Shown one piece after another: positions 1 to 8,013 of a DNA stretch of 11,516 bases. A program made the position numbers and the translations under genes. Below the pieces are notes generated by a model that saw only the letters and a program-made list of their open reading frames with translations, ran no database searches and was not told where the DNA came from. The stretch covers positions 1 through 11,516 of the forward strand of contig JAGHCS010000172.1 in the NCBI GenBank assembly GCA_021160355.1, written 5' to 3'. Position 1 is the stretch's first letter; each line of letters opens with the position of its first letter. The DNA is from Candidatus Cloacimonadota bacterium. GTDB taxonomy: Bacteria > Cloacimonadota > Cloacimonadia > JGIOTU-2.

Positions 1-206
1 GTATCACCCATTTTAATGTCCAGTCCTACTCTGTAGAGATTTTCATAATGTTCATTGTGTTTATCGTAACTTGTTTCATGATGAACCCAGAGCATAATGA
101 TAATAAAACATGCCATGCCAATAGCAAGTCCGGCAATATTAAGGAACGCATAGATCTTATGACGTTTTATGTTGCGCCAGGTCAATAATAAGTATTGTTT
201 AAACAT
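1..206 (-). CDS. FtsX/MacB-like ABC transporter permease, N-terminal fragment (runs off the left edge)
   Basis: This is the first 68 codons of another permease; the rest lies beyond base 1. Translation from the ATG at 204-206 begins MFKQYLLLTWRNIKRHKIYA and continues into a hydrophobic helix (about residues 19-42) carrying the family signature N-I-A-G-L-A-I-G. After it comes the start of an extracytoplasmic domain, with the conserved block Y-D-K-H-N-E-H-Y-E-N-L-Y-R-V. The same signatures open the four complete permeases upstream, so the assignment to this family is firm although most of the protein is unseen. The start is supported by alignment with the paralogues and by GGAGAG just upstream. 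It follows the 775-aa permease gene by 14 bases and should be in the same transcript. Its full length, second half and substrate cannot be judged from this window. Confidence 0.88.
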   Translation of the reverse strand, partial: MFKQYLLLTWRNIKRHKIYAFLNIAGLAIGMACFIIIMLWVHHETSYDKHNEHYENLYRVGLDIKMGD

Positions 207-209
207 TTT

Positions 210-215
210 CTCTCC
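210..215 (-). promoter_or_regulatory. Shine-Dalgarno site for the left-edge permease
   Basis: On the minus strand the 14-base gap reads CGAATGGAGAGAAA before ATG. GGAG sits five bases from the start codon, or GGAGAG three bases from it. This is a strong ribosome-binding site and fixes the start at 206. It lies wholly in the gap, separate from the preceding stop codon. Confidence 0.7.
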
Positions 216-220
216 ATTCG

Positions 221-2548
221 TTATTCATATTTTATGATATCTGCCGGATTTGTGTTTGCTGTTTTCCATGTCTTCAAGCTGATCGTGAGCATAGCGATCA
301 GAACGGATACTATTCCTGCAGTGACGAAGATAAAAGGATTCATGTTCGTTTTATAGGCAAAGCCCTCTAACCATTTACTCATGAAATACCAGGCAGCAGG
401 CCAGGCGATAAGATTTGCCACTATGATCCAGCGGACAAATTTTCTGGAAAGGAGCCAGATAATGGATAGGGCAGATGATCCCAAGGTTCTGCGAATACCG
501 ATCTCCAGTTTCTTTTGTTCAGCGAGGAAGGAGGCAAGTCCGAATAAACCAAGGCAGGCAATCAATATGCCTAAACCTGCAAAAACACGGAAGAGGATCC
601 CCGCCTTGATCTCGGCTTCATACGTATGCTGAAAGGTTTCATCAAGAAATGCTATTTCAAAGGGAAAATTTGGACTTACTTGCGCCCAAATATCTCCTAT
701 TTGATGTAATGTTTCAGATATATTTGATGAATTGATTTTCATAAGGACGTATCGAAAATATTCAGGCATGTGCATGATCAGAAGCGGTTCTTTCTCATAC
801 GTTAAGGGCAGGGAGTTGAAATCCTTTACTACGCCGATAACGGTAAAATCTCCTTCAGTAAAGGTAAGACCGATCGGATCATCCAGCCCGATAAGCTCTG
901 CTCCGGCTTCATTGATAAGAATTGAATTGTCATCTGTTGTCATATCTTCAGAGAAGTTTCTTCCCATGATAAGCTTCAGATCGATCGTCTCAAGGATATT
1001 TTTATCAGCAGAAAGGAATGCAAATGCAGAACCCTCATCAGTATTGCTGCCGCTCCAGTTGAGTCCCCTCATGATAGACCATACTTCATTAGGTCTGCTC
1101 GAGACACGGGAAATATGGCGTATCGCAGGAACCTGGTTGCAGCGATCCTTAAATATTGAGAAGTTCTCTGCCAGCTCATTATTCATTCGAAGGTACAGCA
1201 CATTGTCTTTATCAAATCCGGGATCTTTATTTTTCATGAAGTTCAATTGGGAATAAATAATACCGGTTCCGATAATAAGTGCTACAGCGAGTGTGAATTG
1301 AATAATCACGATCACAGTGCGAAGAGTGAGTCCTTTTTTGCTGGATGATGTGCCGGATTTGAAAATCTTGCTCGGCGAGAAAGATGAAAGGATAAATGCA
1401 GGATAACTGCCGGAAACGACACCTACGATAAGGATGATCGCTCCAAAGAGATAGAGGGTTTGAGGGTGTAGTAAGTTCAGCATAATTTCTCTACCGACGA
1501 TCTGTTCGAAAATCGGAAGAGATATCTCGAGGAGGATGAGAGATATCACGCACGCAAAGAACGTATAGATAATTGCCTCGCCAATAAATTGACTGATCAG
1601 CGAGAACTTTTGCGCACCCGAAATTTTACGAACACCGACTTCTCGCGCTCTTTTCGATGCTTGAGCTGTCGCCAGATTCATGAAGTTAATGCAGGCGATT
1701 ATCAGGATGAGGATGGCAATACTCACGAAAATATATACGTATTTCTGGGTGGTGGGATTACCTTCGACCGAATATAAATGAATATTCCGCAGAGATTGTA
1801 AACGAGCACCGGACTGATCTCCAATATTCTCCTTCATCAGGTGATCCATTTTTGATTGAAGATCAGTGACGTCAGTATTTGGATCGACCCGAATGAAGGT
1901 TTCCATCCAGTGATCATACCAGTCATCATATCCCTCTTCTTCCGCAATAAGATCGAAATTAATGATAAAATCAAACGAGTAATCCGTAAGAATGGGGATG
2001 TCTTCATACACAGCGGTAACCTGAAGCTGGTCACTGTTATCCAGCGTAAGAATCTTACCGATCGCAGTATCTTCTCCGAAATACTTGGCTGCCATACTCT
2101 GAGAAATTGCTATGGATTGGAGATCATTGATCGGATTGTCTTTCACTCCCTGAGTGATATTAATCGTAAAAATATCAAAGAGGGATGGGGAAGCCATGCA
2201 AATATTTCTTTCCTTGAACGCATCCTTCTCATATTTTATAATACCGGATGTTTCAACAAAATGGGCTGCTTCGAGCACTTCGGGAAATGATTCTCTGGCA
2301 GCGTTTTCCAACGGATAGGGAGTGGAGGGATTAGTGCTGATCTCACCATCCATCGAGTATAATTTGTTGATCCGATATATATGATCAGCATGTTCATTAT
2401 GCGCATTGAAGTTCATCTCTTCCTGCACGATCACGAAGATCATGGCTGCACAGGCGATGCCAACCGATAAACCAATAATATTTAATGCAGAGTACAGCTT
2501 ATAACGTAGGATGTTTCTTAGGGCTGTTTTGATGTAATTTTTTAACAT
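221..2548 (-). CDS. Duplicated FtsX/MacB-like ABC transporter permease, 775 aa
   Basis: This is an integral inner-membrane permease of the FtsX/MacB type, a family that couples cytoplasmic ATP hydrolysis to movement of extracytoplasmic domains. Its substrate is unknown. Predicted helices lie near residues 21-41, 271-294, 325-345, 366-386, 411-432, 653-675, 705-724 and 737-757. MacB_PCD-like domains occupy about 42-270 and 433-652. The coupling motifs are R-E-V-G-V-R-K-I-S-G (302-311) and L-E-I-G-I-R-R-T-L-G (681-690), each in the cytoplasmic loop after helix 2 or helix 6. It ends in N-P-A-D-I-I-K-Y-E. It is the shortest complete member of the array and departs from the others at two conserved extracytoplasmic motifs: P-x-N-S-H is missing near 185, and F-x-S-L-H is missing near 578. 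The start is supported by a Shine-Dalgarno site and by alignment with the paralogues. It lies 8 bases after the 803-aa permease gene and 14 bases before the left-edge one. Confidence 0.93.
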   Translation of the reverse strand: MLKNYIKTALRNILRYKLYSALNIIGLSVGIACAAMIFVIVQEEMNFNAHNEHADHIYRINKLYSMDGEISTNPSTPYPLENAARESFPEVLEAAHFVETSGIIKYEKDAFKERNICMASPSLFDIFTINITQGVKDNPINDLQSIAISQSMAAKYFGEDTAIGKILTLDNSDQLQVTAVYEDIPILTDYSFDFIINFDLIAEEEGYDDWYDHWMETFIRVDPNTDVTDLQSKMDHLMKENIGDQSGARLQSLRNIHLYSVEGNPTTQKYVYIFVSIAILILIIACINFMNLATAQASKRAREVGVRKISGAQKFSLISQFIGEAIIYTFFACVISLILLEISLPIFEQIVGREIMLNLLHPQTLYLFGAIILIVGVVSGSYPAFILSSFSPSKIFKSGTSSSKKGLTLRTVIVIIQFTLAVALIIGTGIIYSQLNFMKNKDPGFDKDNVLYLRMNNELAENFSIFKDRCNQVPAIRHISRVSSRPNEVWSIMRGLNWSGSNTDEGSAFAFLSADKNILETIDLKLIMGRNFSEDMTTDDNSILINEAGAELIGLDDPIGLTFTEGDFTVIGVVKDFNSLPLTYEKEPLLIMHMPEYFRYVLMKINSSNISETLHQIGDIWAQVSPNFPFEIAFLDETFQHTYEAEIKAGILFRVFAGLGILIACLGLFGLASFLAEQKKLEIGIRRTLGSSALSIIWLLSRKFVRWIIVANLIAWPAAWYFMSKWLEGFAYKTNMNPFIFVTAGIVSVLIAMLTISLKTWKTANTNPADIIKYE

Positions 2549-2552
2549 ATTA

Positions 2553-2557
2553 TCCTC
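2553..2557 (-). promoter_or_regulatory. Shine-Dalgarno site overlapping the upstream stop codon (for the 775-aa permease)
   Basis: The junction on the minus strand reads TAG-AGGATAAT-ATG. The site GAGGA uses the last base of the TAG stop of the preceding permease, so terminating ribosomes sit on the next initiation site. This predicts translational coupling and supports the start at 2548. Confidence 0.65.
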
Positions 2558-4968
2558 TATTCATATTTTAATGATTTTACCGGATTTGAATTCGCTGTTT
2601 TGATCGTTTTGAAGCTGACCGTCAGGAATGCGATGACGAGTGAAACAAATCCCGAAAAGATGAAAATGCCAACTCCAATATTAATTTTATATGCAAAATT
2701 TTCCAGCCACTTGTTCATTGCAAACCATGCAACAGGCCAGGCAATAATGTTTGCGATCAGCACCCATTTAAGGAATTCCGAAGAAAGCAGACCAACAATT
2801 TGTTGTATGGATGCACCCAGAACCTTTCGGACTCCAATTTCTTTTGTGCGCTGTTCCGCTGCGTAGGAAGCCAATCCAAAAAGACCAAGGCAGGCAATAA
2901 ATATTGAGAGCACAGAAAATAATGCTACTGTTTGCCCTGTTTTCATGTCACTGACATACAGCGCAGTAAGATCATCATCAAAAAAAGTAAATTCAAGCGG
3001 TTGCCCTTTGGTAAACTCATTCCATTTTGTTTCAATAAGCCGGAGCGTCTTCCTTACATTGTCAGAACGGATTTTTATCGCGGTATAGAGTGCATATCCC
3101 TGGTTCTCTGAAAGAAGCCTGATTATCATAGGTTCTATCGATCTGTGGAGCGAGCTGAAATTCATGTCTTTTACGACACCGATCACTATGACAAAATCAC
3201 CTTCTTCCGCATCACCAAAATCTTTATGAAACCTTGTTCCAATGGGATGTGTGAGACCGAGTTTCTTCACTGCCGTTTCGTTAATGATCACTGAATTTTC
3301 ATCCTGTTCAAAATCTCTCGAAAAATATCTGCCCTGCACCAGCTCAAGTCCGAAGAGATCAGCAAAATCATAATCACTATAAGTCGTAAAAAGTGTAATG
3401 TTATCCGAAACCTGTGTTCCTTCAAGTTGGTGACTGTTCGGCTCAAAGTGACTGCCGGGCATAGACCAGGAATTAGAGATATTTACAATCTCGGGATGCG
3501 TCAGCAGTTCCTGTCTGAAGTTCTCGTAGTTATCCCCGAGAGAATACCCTCTATGCAATACGACAATATTTTCTTTATCGAAACCAAGTTCAGAATTTTG
3601 CACGAATCTCATCTGACTGTAGATAATGACTGTGCATATGATGATCAGGATTGATATTGCAAACTGAAAGATCACTAATATATGACGAAGTGCTGAGCCG
3701 AGTTTGCTTTTTTGTTTGAACATTCCCCTCAAGGAATGAATCGGTTGAAATGAAGATAAATAGAAAGCCGGATAGCTTCCTGAGAGGATCCCTGAAAGAA
3801 GAACAAATCCTATGAGCAAAGGGATAATGTGGTAGCTCTTGAATAGATGAAAGCCAAGATCCTTGCCGGTGAAATTATTAAACATCGGAAGCGTGAGTTC
3901 GATTAACACAAGAGCAAGAGTAAGTGATATGAAACTGATTACTATCGATTCAGTGATAAACTGCTTTATGATCTGCTTCCTGCTCGAGCCCAGAGTTTTC
4001 CGAAGCCCAACCTCTTTTGAGCGTTTGACATACCGAGCAGTGGAGAGATTGATGAAATTAATACACGCAATCAGAAAAATGAACATCGCGATAAAGGAAA
4101 AAATATACACATGAGTGAGGCTTCCCCTCTTGCTCAAATTTTCCGTAACATCCGTGCTCAGATGGATATCGGTAAGGGGTTGCAGGAAATATCCATAATA
4201 GCATTTTCCATCTTTGGTTAACTCTTTATACAGTTCCGGATCATGGTATCTCCGAATAAAATCCGGGAATTTTTTTTCCAGCTGTTCGGGAGGTACATCT
4301 TCTTGAAGAACGATATAGGTGAAGTAGCATAATCCTCCCCAGCCTGTTTCCCAAGCGGAAGCAGTTGTAATGATCGAGGCGATGATGTCATATTGGAAAT
4401 GAGAATTCGACGGACAATCCTCGAGAACAGCGGTGATTTCATAATTTCCTTTATAACTACCGATGACCAAATGCTCTCCAATAGGATCTTCATCACCAAA
4501 ATATTTTCTGGCAATACTCTCTGTGATCGCTATGGTGAAAGGTTTAACTAATGCTTTTTCAGGATCACCTTGTGTAACGTTGAGAGAAAAAACATTGAAA
4601 ATGCTGGAATCGGCAAAGATAATTCCCTTTTCCAGGAAGCTTTTATCCTGATAGGTGACGAGATTGTTGCGTGGCCAAAGAGAAAGTCTTGCAGCGTACT
4701 GCACTTCCGGAAAATCTTCCAGCATTGCCTGCGCCAGTGGAGGAGGAGTAAATGCTCCTTTCATGTCAGCTGATGCGATTTGAGCGCCAACTCTATAGAT
4801 ATTATCAGCTTTTTCATGATACCGGTCAAAGTTTAACTCGTCGAGCACGAACATCGTGATAAGTATGCAGCAAGTCATGCCGACAGCTAAACCAATAATA
4901 TTGATGATAGAATATATTTTATGTTTCGACACGTTTCGAATTGCTGTTTTAAGATAATTTTTAAACAT
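2557..4968 (-). CDS. Duplicated FtsX/MacB-like ABC transporter permease, 803 aa
   Basis: This is an eight-helix inner-membrane permease with the duplicated FtsX/MacB plan. Helices are near residues 21-42, 286-308, 341-361, 380-402, 427-450, 681-702, 733-752 and 763-785. Extracytoplasmic MacB_PCD-like domains span about 43-285 and 451-680. Coupling motifs are K-E-V-G-L-R-K-T-L-G (318-327) and K-E-I-G-V-R-K-V-L-G (709-718). Both extracytoplasmic hairpin motifs are intact: P-S-N-S-H-F-Q-Y-D (186-194) and K-D-M-N-F-S-S-L-H (600-608). The tail is N-P-V-K-S-L-K-Y-E. The open frame extends 49 codons further upstream, but that part overlaps the cysteine-rich gene and looks unlike any permease N-terminus. 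I therefore place the start at the ATG at 4968, giving MFKNYLKTAIRNVSKHKIYS, which aligns with every paralogue. Unlike the other starts, it has no recognisable Shine-Dalgarno sequence, so translation may depend on coupling to the gene 7 bases upstream. The substrate is unknown. Confidence 0.92.
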   Translation of the reverse strand: MFKNYLKTAIRNVSKHKIYSIINIIGLAVGMTCCILITMFVLDELNFDRYHEKADNIYRVGAQIASADMKGAFTPPPLAQAMLEDFPEVQYAARLSLWPRNNLVTYQDKSFLEKGIIFADSSIFNVFSLNVTQGDPEKALVKPFTIAITESIARKYFGDEDPIGEHLVIGSYKGNYEITAVLEDCPSNSHFQYDIIASIITTASAWETGWGGLCYFTYIVLQEDVPPEQLEKKFPDFIRRYHDPELYKELTKDGKCYYGYFLQPLTDIHLSTDVTENLSKRGSLTHVYIFSFIAMFIFLIACINFINLSTARYVKRSKEVGLRKTLGSSRKQIIKQFITESIVISFISLTLALVLIELTLPMFNNFTGKDLGFHLFKSYHIIPLLIGFVLLSGILSGSYPAFYLSSFQPIHSLRGMFKQKSKLGSALRHILVIFQFAISILIIICTVIIYSQMRFVQNSELGFDKENIVVLHRGYSLGDNYENFRQELLTHPEIVNISNSWSMPGSHFEPNSHQLEGTQVSDNITLFTTYSDYDFADLFGLELVQGRYFSRDFEQDENSVIINETAVKKLGLTHPIGTRFHKDFGDAEEGDFVIVIGVVKDMNFSSLHRSIEPMIIRLLSENQGYALYTAIKIRSDNVRKTLRLIETKWNEFTKGQPLEFTFFDDDLTALYVSDMKTGQTVALFSVLSIFIACLGLFGLASYAAEQRTKEIGVRKVLGASIQQIVGLLSSEFLKWVLIANIIAWPVAWFAMNKWLENFAYKINIGVGIFIFSGFVSLVIAFLTVSFKTIKTANSNPVKSLKYE

Positions 4969-4975
4969 AGCAAAT

Positions 4976-5638
4976 TTACAAGTAGATTGCGATTTTGCAG
5001 TACTTGTCTCCTTTGAGTATTGATTCAAGAACCTCGACTTGTACATCACCTTGTGTGATATATTCCCAAATATCTTTATAATAACCGGCTCCGCAGTAAC
5101 AGTATTGCGGATCAATGAATCTGTTTTCTAATATGATTTCACGAATACGTGGACAGTGACAATAATAATATTGCTTTTTTCTCTCATCTTTTTCTGCAAA
5201 ATATTTGTGAAATTCCTTTGGAATTTTGGTCGCATAAATAACATTTCCATCAAGTTTGCCTGCCATTCCCCAGCCGTTTTCCCTGAGAAAATCAATCTGA
5301 TCATCGTCGAGATTTTTATACTCTCGTATGAAGGATTCAAACTGCTGCTGCAGAAGGTTGTGCACATGCTGAATATCCTTTGTCCGGGTATATTCTTCTC
5401 GAATATGCTTTAGATTGTCCTTTGGAGTAAGGCATGCGCAGGAGCACATCACCTGCTTGATCTCCTCCTCTGTAAGTCTCTGACAGAGAAATTTCATCAA
5501 CTTCTGTGACCAATCAACAGGATCATCATTTCTGATAGATTTTTCAATTTCATCATAAAGATATCCTTTTCCAATCTTACTCAATCCTTCATGAAGTTTT
5601 GAGATCCACTGTTCTTCGAAATCATTATTCATAATCAT
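4976..5638 (-). CDS. Cysteine-rich soluble protein, DUF6144-like, 220 aa
   Basis: This is a small, probably cytoplasmic protein with no signal peptide and no membrane helix. It carries nine cysteines, eight of them in clusters or near the end: C-S-C-A-C (65-69), Y-C-H-C-P-R (159-164), Y-C-Y-C-G-A-G-Y-Y-K (179-188) and C214. The C-terminal pattern, including the ending E-V-L-E-S-I-L-K-G-D, resembles what I recall of the DUF6144 family of unknown function; this is memory, not a search. Paired C-x-C motifs suggest metal or redox binding, which is inference. The N-terminal half is helical and charged. The start at 5638 follows AGGA, which overlaps the stop codon of the 783-aa permease; the internal ATG two codons later is an alternative. 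It lies 8 bases after one permease gene and 7 before the next, so it is co-transcribed with them. Parts of the gene look A+T-rich: two hand-counted 60-base lines gave 23 and 27 per cent G+C, a third 47. Its role beside the permeases is unknown. Confidence 0.85.
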   Translation of the reverse strand: MIMNNDFEEQWISKLHEGLSKIGKGYLYDEIEKSIRNDDPVDWSQKLMKFLCQRLTEEEIKQVMCSCACLTPKDNLKHIREEYTRTKDIQHVHNLLQQQFESFIREYKNLDDDQIDFLRENGWGMAGKLDGNVIYATKIPKEFHKYFAEKDERKKQYYYCHCPRIREIILENRFIDPQYCYCGAGYYKDIWEYITQGDVQVEVLESILKGDKYCKIAIYL

Positions 5639-5644
5639 ACTATA

Positions 5645-5648
5645 TCCT
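5645..5648 (-). promoter_or_regulatory. Shine-Dalgarno site overlapping the upstream stop codon (for the cysteine-rich protein)
   Basis: The junction reads TAG-GATATAGT-ATG on the minus strand. AGGA takes two bases from the TAG stop of the 783-aa permease and lies six bases from the start codon. It favours the ATG at 5638 over the in-frame ATG at 5632. Confidence 0.55.
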
Positions 5649-7998
5649 ATTCATATTTAAGTGCTTTCACGGGATTTGAATTTGCGGCTTTGAATGTTTG
5701 GAAACTAACAGTTATAATAGCAATAAGTATTGATAAAACAATCGTTATGCCGAAAACCTGATAACCGATACTTATCCGATAAGCAAAATTCTGTAGCAAT
5801 GAATTAAGTATAAAATAGGCAACAGGACAAGCGATCAGATTGGCAATAATCACCCATTTAGTAAACTCTTTGGAGAGAATTATTACGATATTTGGAACAT
5901 TAGCTCCCAACACTTTTCTGATCCCGATCTCTTTGGTTCGCTGTTGTGTCATAAACGTGGAAAGCCCGAATAACCCAAGACAAGCTATAAAAATTGCCAG
6001 TATGGTAAATATTTTTAAGATCATTTCCATCTCCTGCTCAGAATGATACATGGCATTATATCGTTCATCAAAGAACCTGAATTCATGATTGCTTTCCGGT
6101 TCGAATTTATTCATTGTTTGTTCAAGATAAGCGATCGTGTTTTCGGGATCGTCTGCACCTATTCTTACTACCAGATAATCTACATAATCTTTAAAAACCA
6201 TGAACAACATTGGTTCAATAGGATTATGAAGAGATTTAAAATGGAAATCTTTCATCACTCCTACAATCTCACCTTCATTACCCCAAAATGAATATTCCTT
6301 TCCTATCGGATCTTCTAACCCCATTTGTTTTATAGCTTCTTCATTCAACAAAACCCCAAAATTTTCCTCATCAGAAAACTCTTCTGAAAAGCTGCGCCCT
6401 TCTGCCATTTCTATTTTGAAGGTTTCAATAAAGTCATAATCGACAATATTGTAGTGCACCAGAAAAGTTTCTTCATCATTTTTACCTTCCCAAACACTTC
6501 CAGAAGCTGAACTCATGATCCTATTAGGAAGAGATTTTGTAGCAGAAACACTTTCCACTTCAGGATTTTTTAAAAGCTCCTCTTTTAATTCATCATATTT
6601 ATCGAATCCTCTGATATCAGTATATACAATTTGTTCTTTCTCAAAACCGAGTTTCTTGTTTTTCATAAACTTCAATTGCTTAGAGATCATAAGCGTGCTG
6701 ATAATTAGAATGATAGATAATGACCACTGAGTAACAACTATTATTTTTCTGAATAACGAACCTTTTGAACCAGAAATTTGTGACCCTTTTAGAATTGTTA
6801 CTGGCTTGAAAGAAGAAAGCATGAAAGCTGGATAAATTCCGGTAAGAAATCCGAGAATGATAACGAAAGCGACAAGTCCAGCCATCATCTCCGGATTCAA
6901 TAAATTCAGAAGTGATAATTGCTTTGCAGAAATATTGTTGAAGGCTGGCATAAAGAATTCAACCAGCACCAGAGCCACTACTAGAGATATCAACAACAGT
7001 AGCATCGACTCACCCAGAAACTGCCAGATCAATTGACTGCGTTGTGAACCCACAACTTTTCTTAAGCCAACTTCTTTGGCACGTTTTGTATATCTGGCTG
7101 TGGATAAACTTATAAAATTCACACTGGAAATAATGATGATGAAAACTGCAATAATACTGAAAAGAATGATGTATCTAAAATCTCCCATTCCACCCATATC
7201 TGCAACTAAACCAACAGAATGTAAATGAGTTTGAAAGATCGGTTGTAAATATAGCTCAGAAGATGCACCTTCACGCTGCTCTTTAAGGTACATTTGAATT
7301 TTCTCTGAGAATTGCTGCTGAGAAGTATTTTCTGCTAAATGAATGTACGTGTAGATCGAATTACTGCCCCAGTTTTCAATGTCCGGATTTCTCTCTACCA
7401 TTATCTGGAATGGAAGCAGATAATCGAATGATATATGGGAATTTTCTGGAACATTTTGAATAATGGCAGTTATTTCAAAATTATTGTCATAAAGTGAAAT
7501 ATTTCTGCCTAATGCTTCCTCATCTTTAAAAAGTTTTTTCGCAGTACCTTCTGTTATTACAATAGAATTTTTTTTAGAAAGTGGTGCCTGATCACCCTTA
7601 ATTATTGGGAAGCTGAACATCCTTAAAAAATCTTCATCAGCAAAGGCTCCCATAATTTCAGAATATACTTTTTCATCAACTTTAAAATCTTGTGCATAAC
7701 TCTCATTATATCTGGTTGCACCAACAATTTCCGGGAAATCTTCTTTTATTGATTCTGCCATGGGTGCAGGAGTTACAGCCACTTTCATGTTTTGGGATGA
7801 ATAACTTTGGTTTTCCAAAACCCGGTAAATATTTTCTCCGTTCTCATGAAATTTATCAAAACTGATCTCATCAAAGATCCACAGTGAAAGTAGAATTCCA
7901 CAGGCTAAACCAATAGCCAATCCAATTATATTAATAGCAGAAAATACTTTCTCCCTGGCCAGATTTCTAATCGCGATCTTGAAGTAATTCTTAATCAT
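5647..7998 (-). CDS. Duplicated FtsX/MacB-like ABC transporter permease, 783 aa
   Basis: This is an inner-membrane permease with the same eight-helix duplicated plan. Helices are near residues 21-42, 275-298, 331-350, 371-392, 416-438, 661-682, 713-731 and 744-766. MacB_PCD-like domains span about 43-274 and 439-660. Coupling motifs are K-E-V-G-L-R-K-V-V-G (308-317) and K-E-I-G-I-R-K-V-L-G (689-698). The hairpin motifs P-E-N-S-H-I-S-F-D (184-192) and K-D-F-H-F-K-S-L-H (583-591) are intact, and the tail is N-P-V-K-A-L-K-Y-E. It differs from its paralogues inside the membrane: helix 2 ends S-S-V-N-F-I-S-L where the other complete copies have A-C-I-N-F-(M/I)-N-L, and helix 7 has I-A-C-P where all others have I-A-W-P. 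Six hand-counted 60-base lines averaged about 34 per cent G+C, against roughly 44 per cent for seven lines in other permease genes. The start is supported by a Shine-Dalgarno site. The substrate is unknown. Confidence 0.93.
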   Translation of the reverse strand: MIKNYFKIAIRNLAREKVFSAINIIGLAIGLACGILLSLWIFDEISFDKFHENGENIYRVLENQSYSSQNMKVAVTPAPMAESIKEDFPEIVGATRYNESYAQDFKVDEKVYSEIMGAFADEDFLRMFSFPIIKGDQAPLSKKNSIVITEGTAKKLFKDEEALGRNISLYDNNFEITAIIQNVPENSHISFDYLLPFQIMVERNPDIENWGSNSIYTYIHLAENTSQQQFSEKIQMYLKEQREGASSELYLQPIFQTHLHSVGLVADMGGMGDFRYIILFSIIAVFIIIISSVNFISLSTARYTKRAKEVGLRKVVGSQRSQLIWQFLGESMLLLLISLVVALVLVEFFMPAFNNISAKQLSLLNLLNPEMMAGLVAFVIILGFLTGIYPAFMLSSFKPVTILKGSQISGSKGSLFRKIIVVTQWSLSIILIISTLMISKQLKFMKNKKLGFEKEQIVYTDIRGFDKYDELKEELLKNPEVESVSATKSLPNRIMSSASGSVWEGKNDEETFLVHYNIVDYDFIETFKIEMAEGRSFSEEFSDEENFGVLLNEEAIKQMGLEDPIGKEYSFWGNEGEIVGVMKDFHFKSLHNPIEPMLFMVFKDYVDYLVVRIGADDPENTIAYLEQTMNKFEPESNHEFRFFDERYNAMYHSEQEMEMILKIFTILAIFIACLGLFGLSTFMTQQRTKEIGIRKVLGANVPNIVIILSKEFTKWVIIANLIACPVAYFILNSLLQNFAYRISIGYQVFGITIVLSILIAIITVSFQTFKAANSNPVKALKYE

Positions 7999-8005
7999 TT
8001 TTCTA

Positions 8006-8011
8006 TTCCTT
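8006..8011 (-). promoter_or_regulatory. Shine-Dalgarno site for the 783-aa permease
   Basis: The 15-base gap reads AAAAGGAATAGAAAA on the minus strand, directly after the TAA stop of the 811-aa permease. AAGGAA lies seven bases from the ATG at 7998. It does not overlap the stop codon but begins two bases after it. Confidence 0.6.
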
Positions 8012-8013
8012 TT

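Noticed and set aside
732..1256. Plus-strand open frame of 174 codons
   Set aside because: It lies antisense inside the 775-aa permease gene, has no recognisable domain and no ribosome-binding site, and its composition is that expected of a reverse-frame shadow.
1856..2290. Plus-strand open frame of 144 codons
   Set aside because: It is fully antisense to the first extracytoplasmic domain of the 775-aa permease, whose frame is well supported by its paralogues.
4969..5115. 49-codon N-terminal extension of the 803-aa permease
   Set aside because: It overlaps the end of the cysteine-rich gene in another frame, is not hydrophobic or conserved, and all paralogues begin at the equivalent of the ATG at 4968.
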